Part shown: positions 26,257 through 34,053 of the stretch, in pieces | Layout of the letters: every line of letters starts with the position of its first letter | Position numbering within the stretch: position 1 is the stretch's first letter | NCBI RefSeq assembly: GCF_000931935.2 | Contig: NZ_AZAC01000034.1 | Span: forward strand, 124,001 to 188,000 | Source of the DNA: Dethiosulfatarculus sandiegensis | GTDB lineage: Bacteria > Desulfobacterota > Desulfarculia > Desulfarculales > Desulfarculaceae | DNA length: 64,000 bases | Reading direction: 5' to 3' | Made by a program: the position numbers and the translations under genes | The notes under the pieces: generated by a model | The model's database searches: none | Seen by the model: the letters and a program-made list of their open reading frames with translations, nothing else | Told to the model about the DNA's origin: nothing

Positions 26257-27155
26257 ATACACCGACTTCCCTTGAGGTGGGGCGGGCCGCCCAACTGGCC
26301 TGCGTGCTGGAGGCCTGTGCCCCCAAACCCGGTAATGTAAACCCAAACCACGATTTTCATGACGCCGGGTTTGTGGAGTTCATGGCTTCTGCCCTGGCCC
26401 TGGGGCCGGTTATGGCCTCTGCCGGTGATAAAAAAGTGGGTGTGCTTATACTTGATGCCATCAAGGCCACTTTGGAGGTTGCGGCCAGCAATATAAATTT
26501 GGGCATTGTGCTTTTATTGGCTCCCCTGGCCAAGGCTGCCCTGGGAATAGACAAAGGCCAAAACCTGAAACAAAAGCTGGCTTTTGTCCTGGCTGATTTG
26601 GATGAAAAAGACGCCTTATTGGCCTACCGGGCCATCAACCTGGCCAATCCTTCGGGCCTGGGTGAGGTTGATGATCAGGACGTGGCCAAAGAACCCAGCG
26701 GCATAACCCTTTTACAGGCCATGGAGCTTTCCCGGAACAGGGATCAGATAGCCAGGCAGTATGTAAACGGGTTTAAGCTGGTCTTTGACCTTGGTCTGCC
26801 CAGGCTCATGAGGCTGTGGCGGGAGGGAAAAGACCTTTCCCCGGCTATTGTGTTGGTTTTTTTAGAGATATTGGCAAAAGAGCCAGACACCCTGATAGCC
26901 CGTAAATTGGGAGGGAAAAAGGCCGGGTCAATTTCTGAAAAGGCCCGACGCGTGCTTTTAAAAAGGCCTTTTGAAACCCCGGAAGGTCAAAAGGCGCTTT
27001 TTGAGTTTGATATATATTTACGGGATGCAAAACACCAAAAAAACCCCGGTGCAACAGCAGATATCATGGCGGCGGTTTTATTTGTGTTTTTGCTTGAACC
27101 CGAGGTGAGAAAAGACCTGCCCCGAGTAATGCGCGGTTTCAGTTCATCTGTTTAA
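26253..27155 (+). CDS. CitG/MdcB-like triphosphoribosyl-dephospho-CoA synthase family protein
   Basis: A 300-residue helical protein with the CitG/MdcB pattern: EACAPKPGNVNPNHDFHDAGFVEFMASA, NINLGIVLLLAPLAKAA and NPSGLGEVDDQDV. In other pathways this family transfers a phosphoribosyl unit to dephospho-CoA; members next to H4MPT genes are thought to act in cofactor synthesis, though their reaction is not fixed to my knowledge. The GTG at 26253 overlaps the previous stop. The 3' end overlaps the convergent HisA-like gene by 17 bases. Confidence 0.8.
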   Translation: MNTPTSLEVGRAAQLACVLEACAPKPGNVNPNHDFHDAGFVEFMASALALGPVMASAGDKKVGVLILDAIKATLEVAASNINLGIVLLLAPLAKAALGIDKGQNLKQKLAFVLADLDEKDALLAYRAINLANPSGLGEVDDQDVAKEPSGITLLQAMELSRNRDQIARQYVNGFKLVFDLGLPRLMRLWREGKDLSPAIVLVFLEILAKEPDTLIARKLGGKKAGSISEKARRVLLKRPFETPEGQKALFEFDIYLRDAKHQKNPGATADIMAAVLFVFLLEPEVRKDLPRVMRGFSSSV

Positions 27156-27879
27156 GTTCACGCAGGCTTTTTTGGGTTACCCAGCCCTTGTGTAGGCAAG
27201 TGGCCACCAGGGCGGCGTCCAGCCCCAAGTTGCTCAAGCGTTTCAGCCCGGCTGAGTCCCTGACACCGCCGGCTGCTGTCAGCCTGGCTTGGGGCAGGGC
27301 TTTACGGACCTTATCCAAAAGGGGCCAGTCCGGGCCCTTGCCTGTGCCGACCTGATCCAGGGTCATGAGAATAAAGGAGTCAAATCCTTTTTCCCATAGC
27401 CCTTGCAGGGCTGTTACGGGATCATTTCCCAAAAGTCCGGGCTGCGCGGTGATGATGGTGTTGTTTTTTATATCAAGGCTGAAAAGGGTTTTCTCAAGGG
27501 GCAGAGTGCTTGTTATCAGGTTAAGGTCAGCCGGGGATTTCAAGGCCTCTGAACAGATGATCGCCCTTTGCGCTCCCAGGTCCAGGATTGTTTGGGCTTT
27601 TTGCAGGTCTGCCGCGCCGGCGTCGACCCATAATCCGGCCGGGAGCTTCTCCGCCAGATCGGAAATCAGCTTTCCATGGCCTTTCAACCCTGCGATGGCA
27701 TCCAGGTCCGCCAGGTAGATCGATGGTGCGCAGGTGGCTTCAAGCATGGCCCGGGCCAGGGAAAAGGCATCGTTTTTTGGGGTTAACAGGCTTTTCACCG
27801 GGGCATAGGTTTTACGCTCCCCTTTTACAGCCTGAACCGGCAGACCGTTTTTTAGATCAATAACGGGAATCACGTCCAT
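27139..27879 (-). CDS. HisA/HisF-related TIM-barrel protein on the opposite strand
   Basis: A 246-residue HisA-like barrel: MDVIPVIDLKNGLPVQAVKGERKTYAPV, YLADLDAIAG, LWVDAGAADLQKA and LTAAGGVRDSAGLKRLSNLG. The catalytic-type Asp in VIDLKNG is kept, together with the second-half DQVGTGKGP region. It belongs to the HisA-related group found with H4MPT/methanofuran genes in archaea and methylotrophs; the reaction is unknown. It is inserted antisense in the C1 operon: its stop overlaps the CitG-like gene and its ATG shares two bases with the start of mfnD. Confidence 0.82.
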   Translation of the reverse strand: MDVIPVIDLKNGLPVQAVKGERKTYAPVKSLLTPKNDAFSLARAMLEATCAPSIYLADLDAIAGLKGHGKLISDLAEKLPAGLWVDAGAADLQKAQTILDLGAQRAIICSEALKSPADLNLITSTLPLEKTLFSLDIKNNTIITAQPGLLGNDPVTALQGLWEKGFDSFILMTLDQVGTGKGPDWPLLDKVRKALPQARLTAAGGVRDSAGLKRLSNLGLDAALVATCLHKGWVTQKSLRELKQMN

Positions 27880-28909
27880 GAGTTCAGATACTCCCCTGGT
27901 CCTTTTGCATGAATATGTAACCGGCGGCGGCTGGCCTGAAGAAAGTTTTCCCCAGGGCTTGGCCCGGGAAGGCGCTTCCATGATCGACGCCATGCTGGCC
28001 CAGTTCAACCTTTGGGGCAAGGTCAGGTTTTTGACCACCCGGGACAGCCGGTTAAAGGCTCCGGAAAAGGAAATCGCCCGGACAATCACCCTACACCATA
28101 AGGACTATCCCGGCAACCTCCGCGACCTTATGCAACAAACCGATGCAGCCTTGATAATAGCACCGGAAGATGATGGGGTGTTGGAAGAGCTAAGCACTCT
28201 GGCCCTTGGCTGTAAAAACCTTTTGTTGGGCTCGTCCCCCGTGGCAGTGGGAGTTTGCAGCGACAAGTGGCAGACCCTTAAGGTGGTGAAGCAGCTCGGC
28301 CTTAAGGCTCCGGTTTCCTTTTTGGTGGATAAAAACCAGGTAAGGGAAAAGGCAAAAGAACTGGGTTACCCACTTATTCTGAAACCGGTGAATGCTTCTG
28401 ATTGCGCGGGCTTAAGCCTGGTTAATAAAGAAGACAACCTCTTGCAGGCCTTTGGCGCGGCCTGCCAGGGAGGGGAAAAGGCCCTTATTCAGGAATATAT
28501 CCCCGGCCAGGCGGCCAGCGTGTCTCTATGGGTCAAAGAAGGCAGGGCCGGGGCCTTTAGCCTCAATTTGCAGAATGTAGAAGGCGTTAAAGGCTTTTCA
28601 TATCAGGGAGGCGTCGCCAATATTGGCCATCACCTGCGGGAAGAGGCCTTTTCCCTGGCAGGCAAGGCAGTGGAGGCAATCCCCGGACTAAAGGGTTATT
28701 GCGGCGTGGATGTTGTGTTGGGTCAGGAGGGCGTCTGGTTCATGGAGATCAATCCCAGGCTCACCACCTCTGTTGTGGGGCTTTGCCTCGCTTCTGTGGA
28801 TAATTTTGCAAAGGCCCTGTGGCAGGCCTGTTCAGTAGAGATAAAAGGGCTTCCCAGGATGGGGCTTAGCGGGGAAGTGCATTTCACAAAGGAGAGCCCC
28901 TATGCATGA
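27878..28909 (+). CDS. mfnD: Tyramine-glutamate ligase-like ATP-grasp protein (MfnD-like)
   Basis: A 343-residue ATP-grasp protein: LLHEYVTGGGW at the start, YPLILKPVNASDCAGLSLV for ATP, ALIQEYIPGQAASVSLWV, and VWFMEINPRLTTSVVGL for metal. The start motif and order match MfnD, which links glutamate to tyramine in methanofuran synthesis. The ATG is unusual in sharing CATG (27877-27880) with the divergent HisA-like gene. It overlaps mfnF by 8 bases. Confidence 0.82.
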   Translation: MSSDTPLVLLHEYVTGGGWPEESFPQGLAREGASMIDAMLAQFNLWGKVRFLTTRDSRLKAPEKEIARTITLHHKDYPGNLRDLMQQTDAALIIAPEDDGVLEELSTLALGCKNLLLGSSPVAVGVCSDKWQTLKVVKQLGLKAPVSFLVDKNQVREKAKELGYPLILKPVNASDCAGLSLVNKEDNLLQAFGAACQGGEKALIQEYIPGQAASVSLWVKEGRAGAFSLNLQNVEGVKGFSYQGGVANIGHHLREEAFSLAGKAVEAIPGLKGYCGVDVVLGQEGVWFMEINPRLTTSVVGLCLASVDNFAKALWQACSVEIKGLPRMGLSGEVHFTKESPYA

Positions 28910-29942
28910 AGCTTATGATTGGATCATGGGCTGGGATATAGGCGGGGTGAACACCAAGGCCTGCCGGGTTCCCCAGACCGGGGAAGAAGACAAGGCAACC
29001 AGCCTGAGTAAGGGGTTTGAGATTTGGCGCAACCCTGAAAAACTCCCTGAGTTGCTTGGGGAAATGGCGAGGGAACTGGGGCCGGTAAGGGCCATGGCGG
29101 TTACCATGACCGCCGAGCTTTCAGACGCCTTTCAGACCAAGAGCCAGGGAGTCGGGTTTATTCTTGAGGCTTTGGCCCGGGCCTTTGGCGAAACAGAGAT
29201 TTGGGTTTTAGGCACCCATGGCCGTTTTGTGGAGTTGTCCAAGGCCCTGCTTTCTCCCTTGGACTTTGCGGCCAATAACTGGGTGGCCAGTTGCCTTTAT
29301 GAGGCCAAAAAGAATCCCGATTGCTTTGTCCTGGATATGGGCAGCACCACCACGGATATCATCCCCATAAGACAAGGAAGGTTATTGAACAAAGGAACCG
29401 ACGACACATCCCGCCTGGCTCAGGGCGAGCTGGTCTATACCGGAGCCTTGCGCAGCAACCCCAACACCCTGGTGAGGCAAGTCCCCTTTGATGGGCGTAT
29501 GGTCAGGGTGGCGGACGAGCTGTTTTGCCTTATGGCCGATGTTCACCTGCTTGCGGGCAAGCTTGAGCCCGAGGAGTACACTTGCCCCACGGCTGACGGC
29601 AGGGGCAGGTCGCCTGAAGAATGCCATGCCCGTTTGGCCAGGCTGGTCTGCGCGGATCGAGACATCATGAGTTTTGATCAGGCCCTCAACCTGGCCAGGT
29701 ATCTCTATGAGAAACAGCTTGAGACCATAAGCCGGGCCTGGCATCTGGTGGCTTCGCGTCTTAAAAAGCCCTTTGATCTGCCCTGGTGCGTGGCCGGGCA
29801 GGGCAGCTTTGTTTTGCGGGATCTGGCCTCGCGCCTTGAAGTCCCCCTGGCGACTCCCCTGGAGCAGGAGGTGAAGGCCCTGCCTGCCAGGGATGTGGCC
29901 CTACTTTTGGCAGAGGCAATAAAAAAGGAGGGCTTAAGATGA
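28902..29942 (+). CDS. mfnF: Methanofuran synthase step protein MfnF-like (ASKHA fold)
   Basis: A 346-residue ASKHA/hydantoinase-like ATPase: GWDIGGVNTKACRV near the start, AVTMTAELSDAF, FVLDMGSTTTDIIPI, and WCVAGQGSFVLRDLA. This is the H4MPT-linked C1-transfer hydantoinase-like family, whose archaeal member MfnF couples the furan and tyramine halves of methanofuran. It overlaps mfnD by 8 bases and mfnE by 4. Confidence 0.85.
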   Translation: MHEAYDWIMGWDIGGVNTKACRVPQTGEEDKATSLSKGFEIWRNPEKLPELLGEMARELGPVRAMAVTMTAELSDAFQTKSQGVGFILEALARAFGETEIWVLGTHGRFVELSKALLSPLDFAANNWVASCLYEAKKNPDCFVLDMGSTTTDIIPIRQGRLLNKGTDDTSRLAQGELVYTGALRSNPNTLVRQVPFDGRMVRVADELFCLMADVHLLAGKLEPEEYTCPTADGRGRSPEECHARLARLVCADRDIMSFDQALNLARYLYEKQLETISRAWHLVASRLKKPFDLPWCVAGQGSFVLRDLASRLEVPLATPLEQEVKALPARDVALLLAEAIKKEGLR

Positions 29943-30661
29943 AACATCTGGAACAAGAGCCCTTTTTAAAACCTTTGTTTTTACCTTCATCCTGTGAGTT
30001 CAAGGCCGTGCTCAAGGTGGGAGGAAGCCTGGGAAAGGGGCGCGGTCTTAAGCCCCTATGCCGTTCCCTCGGTGATCTGGCCGAAGAGCACCGCTTGCTG
30101 GTGGTGCCCGGCGGAGGCCTGGCCGCCGACCTGGTGCGGGACTATGACCGCCGCCTGGGGCTCAGCGACGATGCCGCCCATTGGATGGCCATAATGGCCA
30201 TGGACCAATACGGGCTTTTGTTGGCGGACAAGATTAAACGGGGCAGGCCAGTGACCAGCCTGGAAGAGGCTGCCGCAGTGGCTGAAGAGGGACTTCTGCC
30301 GGTTATGTTGCCCTATGCCATGCTCAAGGCCGAAGACCCTCTGCCCCACTCTTGGCAGGTAACCTCGGATTCCATTGCCGCCTGGATCGGCCTCAGGGCA
30401 GGGGTGAGGGAGCTGGTGCTCTTAAAGAGCGTGGATGGGCTTTACCCGCAAGAAGGGCCTTTTCCGGACCCGAACCGAAAAGGGTTGCTTAAAAAAATTA
30501 CTTTAAGTCAGTTGGCGTCCTGGCCGGGTGTCGATCCAATTTTGGCCAGGCTCCTTGAACAAAACCCCCTGGGGCTTTGGATCATAAACGGAGCCAGGCC
30601 GGAGCGCCTCAGGGCGTTGTTTGGTCAGGGCAAGGCTAAAGGGACCCGGCTGAGAGCATAA
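29939..30661 (+). CDS. mfnE: Aminomethylfuran phosphate kinase-like protein (MfnE-like)
   Basis: A 240-residue amino-acid-kinase-fold protein: AVLKVGGSLGKGRGL, LLVVPGGGLAADLVRDYDR, WQVTSDSIAAWIGLRAGVRELVLLKSVDGLYPQ. In methanofuran synthesis MfnE phosphorylates the aminomethylfuran phosphate. It overlaps mfnF by 4 bases; its 3' end overlaps the convergent mfnB by 26 bases. Confidence 0.83.
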   Translation: MKHLEQEPFLKPLFLPSSCEFKAVLKVGGSLGKGRGLKPLCRSLGDLAEEHRLLVVPGGGLAADLVRDYDRRLGLSDDAAHWMAIMAMDQYGLLLADKIKRGRPVTSLEEAAAVAEEGLLPVMLPYAMLKAEDPLPHSWQVTSDSIAAWIGLRAGVRELVLLKSVDGLYPQEGPFPDPNRKGLLKKITLSQLASWPGVDPILARLLEQNPLGLWIINGARPERLRALFGQGKAKGTRLRA

Positions 30662-31355
30662 TACTCTTGAGCTCCTCGACCTTTTCCTTTTGCACCAGGC
30701 CATTGACCCTGTCGCCGTTAATTGCCGCTGTCCTGACCCCCACCAGATCTGGGCCCGCCTTACATGCCAAGGGCAGGGTGTCTTTGCTGAGTGAACCGGC
30801 CAACCCGCAGAGCAACCCGGCCTTTTTGCACAACACTACAAAATTTTTTAACTCTTCAGGAGACATCAGGTCCACCAATCCCTGGGAAGATTTGCCCAAA
30901 GTGTCTATCAGACAACCATGGGCTCCGGCTTTTGCCGCCACCTCGGGCAGGTGTTCAGGTAAAAGAGCCGGGATGAGGCTGGCGTCGGCATAGGCGGTGG
31001 CTATGACTTCCGGCGGTTCAGGCAGTTCCGAAACCGCCAGGCACACCTCCCGCATAAGTGTGGTGGCCTGTTCCACTTCAGTCACTCCCTTAAGCCCCAC
31101 CTTTACATATTCAACACCGCAATGGGCCGCGCCCAGTGCGGCCAAACTGGCTGTGCCCGGCAGATTCGGCATATCGCCGATGGTTGCGCTCACCGGGATT
31201 TCTTTGGGAGTGAGTTTTCTTATTTCTTTAATAACTCTGGGGAAATTAGCACCCAAAGCCCCTTCGGCCGGGTTCTTTACATCAATAATATCGGCCTTGC
31301 CCAGAAGAGCGGCCCTGACCTCGCTGCTATTTGCCACGCTGACTAAAAGACGCAT
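30636..31355 (-). CDS. mfnB: 4-HFC-P synthase MfnB ((5-formylfuran-3-yl)methyl phosphate synthase)
   Basis: A 239-residue TIM-barrel protein of the former DUF556 family, which makes the furan ring of methanofuran from two glyceraldehyde-3-phosphate molecules. It shows LLVSVANSSEVRAALLGKADIIDVKNPAEGALGA (catalytic Lys in VKNP), GVEYVKVGLKG, HGCLIDTLGKSSQ and the terminal phosphate loop LAGSLSKDT. The start is taken as ATG 31355; a GTG at 31370 is possible, and neither has a strong ribosome site. It faces mfnE. Confidence 0.9.
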   Translation of the reverse strand: MRLLVSVANSSEVRAALLGKADIIDVKNPAEGALGANFPRVIKEIRKLTPKEIPVSATIGDMPNLPGTASLAALGAAHCGVEYVKVGLKGVTEVEQATTLMREVCLAVSELPEPPEVIATAYADASLIPALLPEHLPEVAAKAGAHGCLIDTLGKSSQGLVDLMSPEELKNFVVLCKKAGLLCGLAGSLSKDTLPLACKAGPDLVGVRTAAINGDRVNGLVQKEKVEELKSIMLSAGSL

Positions 31356-31771
31356 TTTTACAACTTTCACATCCAGGCAATATTGAATGGTTTATTTTTT
31401 GGGCCTGGAAATATATCTTTATAAGAATAGTGTTACAAACATTACCAATGATATTGTCTTCCCGAATGGCAAAGCCTGATTCAGGCTGGCGGGAAAAGGT
31501 ATTATTTTCTGCTTGATTAGGTACCTTACCACCATGGTTATCTTCGGTCCAGGGGGTGAGTACAGGTTTTTTAACTAGTTGTTTTCTTGCCTTTTTTGTT
31601 AAGGAAATCCAAAAGGAGATTACCTTTTAATAAAAGAGAGATATGGTTTTGCAAATAGGCGAAATAATGATTCGCAGTACAAACTTGGCTGCATTATGAA
31701 ATGGGTGTATCCTTAAGAAATAGTCAGGAAAAAAAGTGTTTACCGTCTCCAAACAGGCGAAAGGTGATTAA
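31356..31771. promoter_or_regulatory. Divergent promoter region mfnB / DUF447
   Basis: About 415 bases between divergent cofactor genes, AT-rich toward the right. A small inverted repeat (gcgaa...ttcgc near 31659-31675) lies in it. Promoters for both genes must be here, but I cannot assign clear -35/-10 boxes. No gene is seen. Confidence 0.4.
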
Positions 31772-32356
31772 ATGCCTGACCTGACAACCCTGGGTCTTTA
31801 TTCCGGCTGGATCTACGAGGCTATTGCCTCCAGCCAAAAGGGCCGGTTTAACCATGCCGCGCCGGTTGGCTTTTCAACCAAGGATCAGGCCTTTTGTGAA
31901 CTTGTAATCTTTAAGTCATCCCAGACTTGGCAAAATATACAATCGATCGGTGAATTCGCCTTGAATCTTACCTGTGACCTCAAGCTGTTTGAAAAGGCAC
32001 TGCATGCCAAGGACGAACTTGACTATGTAAAGGCAGAGGCTGTTTCTGTCCCGGTGCTTAAAGATGCCGATTGTGTGTTGGAACTTGAGTTGGTCGATAC
32101 CTTGGACCAGGGAGACAGGGGCAAACTGGTTGCCTGGCCCAAGCGGATTTACGGCAAATTGAAAAGCCCTCCCCTGAACAGAGCCCAGACCCTTTACCTG
32201 GAAAATCTCATCATGGAAACCCGGGTGGGCTTGAAAAACAATCGGGAGTTAAAGTCCAGAATCCTGGAAAATCATCGGGTAATCGCCAAGGTGGCTCCTG
32301 ATTCGGATTATCAGAGTATGAGCCGGGCACTTTTAAACCGCCTGGGCTTATCCTGA
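31772..32356 (+). CDS. DUF447 family protein (flavin-reductase-like split barrel)
   Basis: A 194-residue protein of the DUF447 group common beside H4MPT genes in archaea and methylotrophic bacteria. Visible features are RFNHAAPVGFSTKDQAFCELVIFKSSQTWQNIQ, FALNLTCD and a helical C-terminus with PPLNRAQTLYLENLIMETR. The N-terminal half resembles a split-barrel flavin-binding fold, but no enzyme activity is known to me. The ATG follows aggcgaaaggtg. A strong terminator follows. Confidence 0.8.
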   Translation: MPDLTTLGLYSGWIYEAIASSQKGRFNHAAPVGFSTKDQAFCELVIFKSSQTWQNIQSIGEFALNLTCDLKLFEKALHAKDELDYVKAEAVSVPVLKDADCVLELELVDTLDQGDRGKLVAWPKRIYGKLKSPPLNRAQTLYLENLIMETRVGLKNNRELKSRILENHRVIAKVAPDSDYQSMSRALLNRLGLS

Positions 32357-32366
32357 TCCTGAACAG

Positions 32367-32410
32367 AAAAAAAGCGCTTTCCGCTAATAAACGGAAAGCG
32401 CTTTTTATTT
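32367..32410. terminator. Bidirectional intrinsic terminator
   Basis: A 15-bp stem, aaaaagcgctttccg (32369-32383) with cggaaagcgcttttt (32392-32406), followed by attttt. It lies between DUF447 and the convergent mptG and should end both transcripts. Confidence 0.92.
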
Positions 32411-32456
32411 TTACCGCCAAAGTCCTTCCGGACTTTGGTTGCCTGTTTTATCCCGC

Positions 32457-33443
32457 TTAAAACTGGTTTGACTTAAAATCCAAAAAATCCATTTGTACGC
32501 CCCGGTTGTCGGGCTGAGCTATAAAAACCTTGCCTGAGATCAATTTTTTACTGAAAAATTCAGTTACCCGCTTAGCCACCATGGGGGCTTCATCCTGGGT
32601 GGAGAGCCCGTAAATGGCGGGCCCCCAGGAGCTTTGACCTGCGCCATAGGCGCCTGCCTGCAGCATATAGCCCACAATATCCTCTGCCCCGGATTCACTG
32701 TAAATGCCATCCTGGGCAGCTTGGAAAAACATGCCGGTGCGACGGTCAATCTCGGTTAAGGCACAGCCAAACTCCTTAATATCCCTTTCAATAAGGCTCG
32801 GCAGGAGTTTCATGACCGTGAAACGGCAGATATCCTGGCTGATCATGCGGCTGGGTTTAAGGGTGGCCAGGGTTTCGTTTTCCTTGCTGCCTGATAAACC
32901 TTTTAATTCTTGGGGAATAGCCAGGACAAAACACCAGTCGGTTGGAAATTCAAGACGCATCAGCATAAGAGGCGGCTGCCCCTTGTTAAGGCAGTCCGTA
33001 TTATGCCCCGCATCCAGGATAAAGCCTCCCTGGTCAAAGGCAAACACCCCCACGCCGCTTCTGCGTCCCCTGCTGACCAATGAAGCCAGTTCTTTAATGT
33101 CAAGATTCAGGCCCCACATGGTGGTGGCTGTCTTGGCCAGGGCCAGATGCAGTTGTGTGCCTGAACCTAAACCGGTATGGGAGGGAATTTCTTCTGAGAA
33201 TTCAACTTTAAATAACGGTTTTTGCCTGAAATGCCTGGCCAGGCCCTCAAGGCAGGCGACGGTTCGTCTTTTGGGGCCATTGACCACCTTGAGATCATGG
33301 TGTGGTTTAAGGCTCAAGGTATAGGCCGGATTAGTTAAAGCCAGTCCCAGACTGCCGTATTTCCTACCCAGGTCACCATTCAAATCCAGGAAGCCGAAAT
33401 GGAGTCTGCTTATTGATCTCAGGCGAATTTCCTTATTTAACAC
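32457..33443 (-). CDS. mptG: Beta-ribofuranosylaminobenzene 5'-phosphate synthase
   Basis: A 328-residue GHMP-kinase-fold enzyme that condenses 4-hydroxybenzoate or 4-aminobenzoate with PRPP in the committed step of H4MPT synthesis. It has SISRLHFGFLDLNGDLGRKYGSLGLAL, the P-loop-like EEIPSHTGLGSGTQLHLALA and GRRSGVGVFAFDQGGFILDAG. I chose the GTG at 33443 because gggag sits seven bases upstream; the ATG at 33464 has no proper spacing. It overlaps afpA by 11 bases in the larB-larC-afpA-mptG unit. Confidence 0.92.
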   Translation of the reverse strand: MLNKEIRLRSISRLHFGFLDLNGDLGRKYGSLGLALTNPAYTLSLKPHHDLKVVNGPKRRTVACLEGLARHFRQKPLFKVEFSEEIPSHTGLGSGTQLHLALAKTATTMWGLNLDIKELASLVSRGRRSGVGVFAFDQGGFILDAGHNTDCLNKGQPPLMLMRLEFPTDWCFVLAIPQELKGLSGSKENETLATLKPSRMISQDICRFTVMKLLPSLIERDIKEFGCALTEIDRRTGMFFQAAQDGIYSESGAEDIVGYMLQAGAYGAGQSSWGPAIYGLSTQDEAPMVAKRVTEFFSKKLISGKVFIAQPDNRGVQMDFLDFKSNQF

Positions 33444-34008
33444 GGCTTTCTCCCTTTTGAGCATTCCCTTGCAGGTCAAGTACAAGGGGGATTTGTTCCG
33501 GGGAGTTCAGAACGCGGATTCCAGGCATGCGGCCTAAGCTTTCCGCATTCTTGAGATCAACAGGGCGCATGGTGAGGTTTAATTCACCTCCGCTGGGCAT
33601 TATGGTGGTTATCATTCCTGGTTTTTGATCGACAGGCAGAGTGTAAATTGGCACCGCCGCTTTATTGGCCTGGGCCACGAGATTGGTAACCAGGGTGTCG
33701 CTGATTCCCAGGACTATTTTGGCCGTACTGTTTGCGGTCAGTGGGGCCGCCAGAACGGCATGGTATTTTTTCGTCTGCAGCCCGGCAACGATAAAGGGGG
33801 TGTTGGCGTCTTTTTCCTTCATGACCCTTTGGGCGATTTCTTCCAATCGGTCATTCATTTTATAAAATTTTAGGACAGTTATAGCTGCTTTAGATAATAC
33901 CGCGGTTATCTCCCACTCACCCTGGTCCTTTATCACGGTCATCTGATCAAAACATTCTTCAAGCAGGTCTCCGGCTCCTGTAATCGCCCATACCAGTCGT
34001 CGGGGCAT
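33433..34008 (-). CDS. afpA: Archaeoflavoprotein AfpA / dihydromethanopterin reductase-like
   Basis: A 191-residue flavoprotein of the AfpA/DmrB group: PRRLVWAITGAGDLLEECFDQM, a FMN-type loop APLTANSTAKIVLGISDTLVTNLVAQANKA, and YTLPVDQKP. Relatives reduce dihydromethanopterin to H4MPT or carry electrons for that step. The ATG at 34008 has aggag seven bases before it. It lies between the larC-like gene and mptG on the minus strand. Confidence 0.85.
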   Translation of the reverse strand: MPRRLVWAITGAGDLLEECFDQMTVIKDQGEWEITAVLSKAAITVLKFYKMNDRLEEIAQRVMKEKDANTPFIVAGLQTKKYHAVLAAPLTANSTAKIVLGISDTLVTNLVAQANKAAVPIYTLPVDQKPGMITTIMPSGGELNLTMRPVDLKNAESLGRMPGIRVLNSPEQIPLVLDLQGNAQKGESRVK

Positions 34009-34053
34009 GCAGATTCTCCTCACTGCCGCTGGGGCTGGTTAAAGGTGTCCAGA

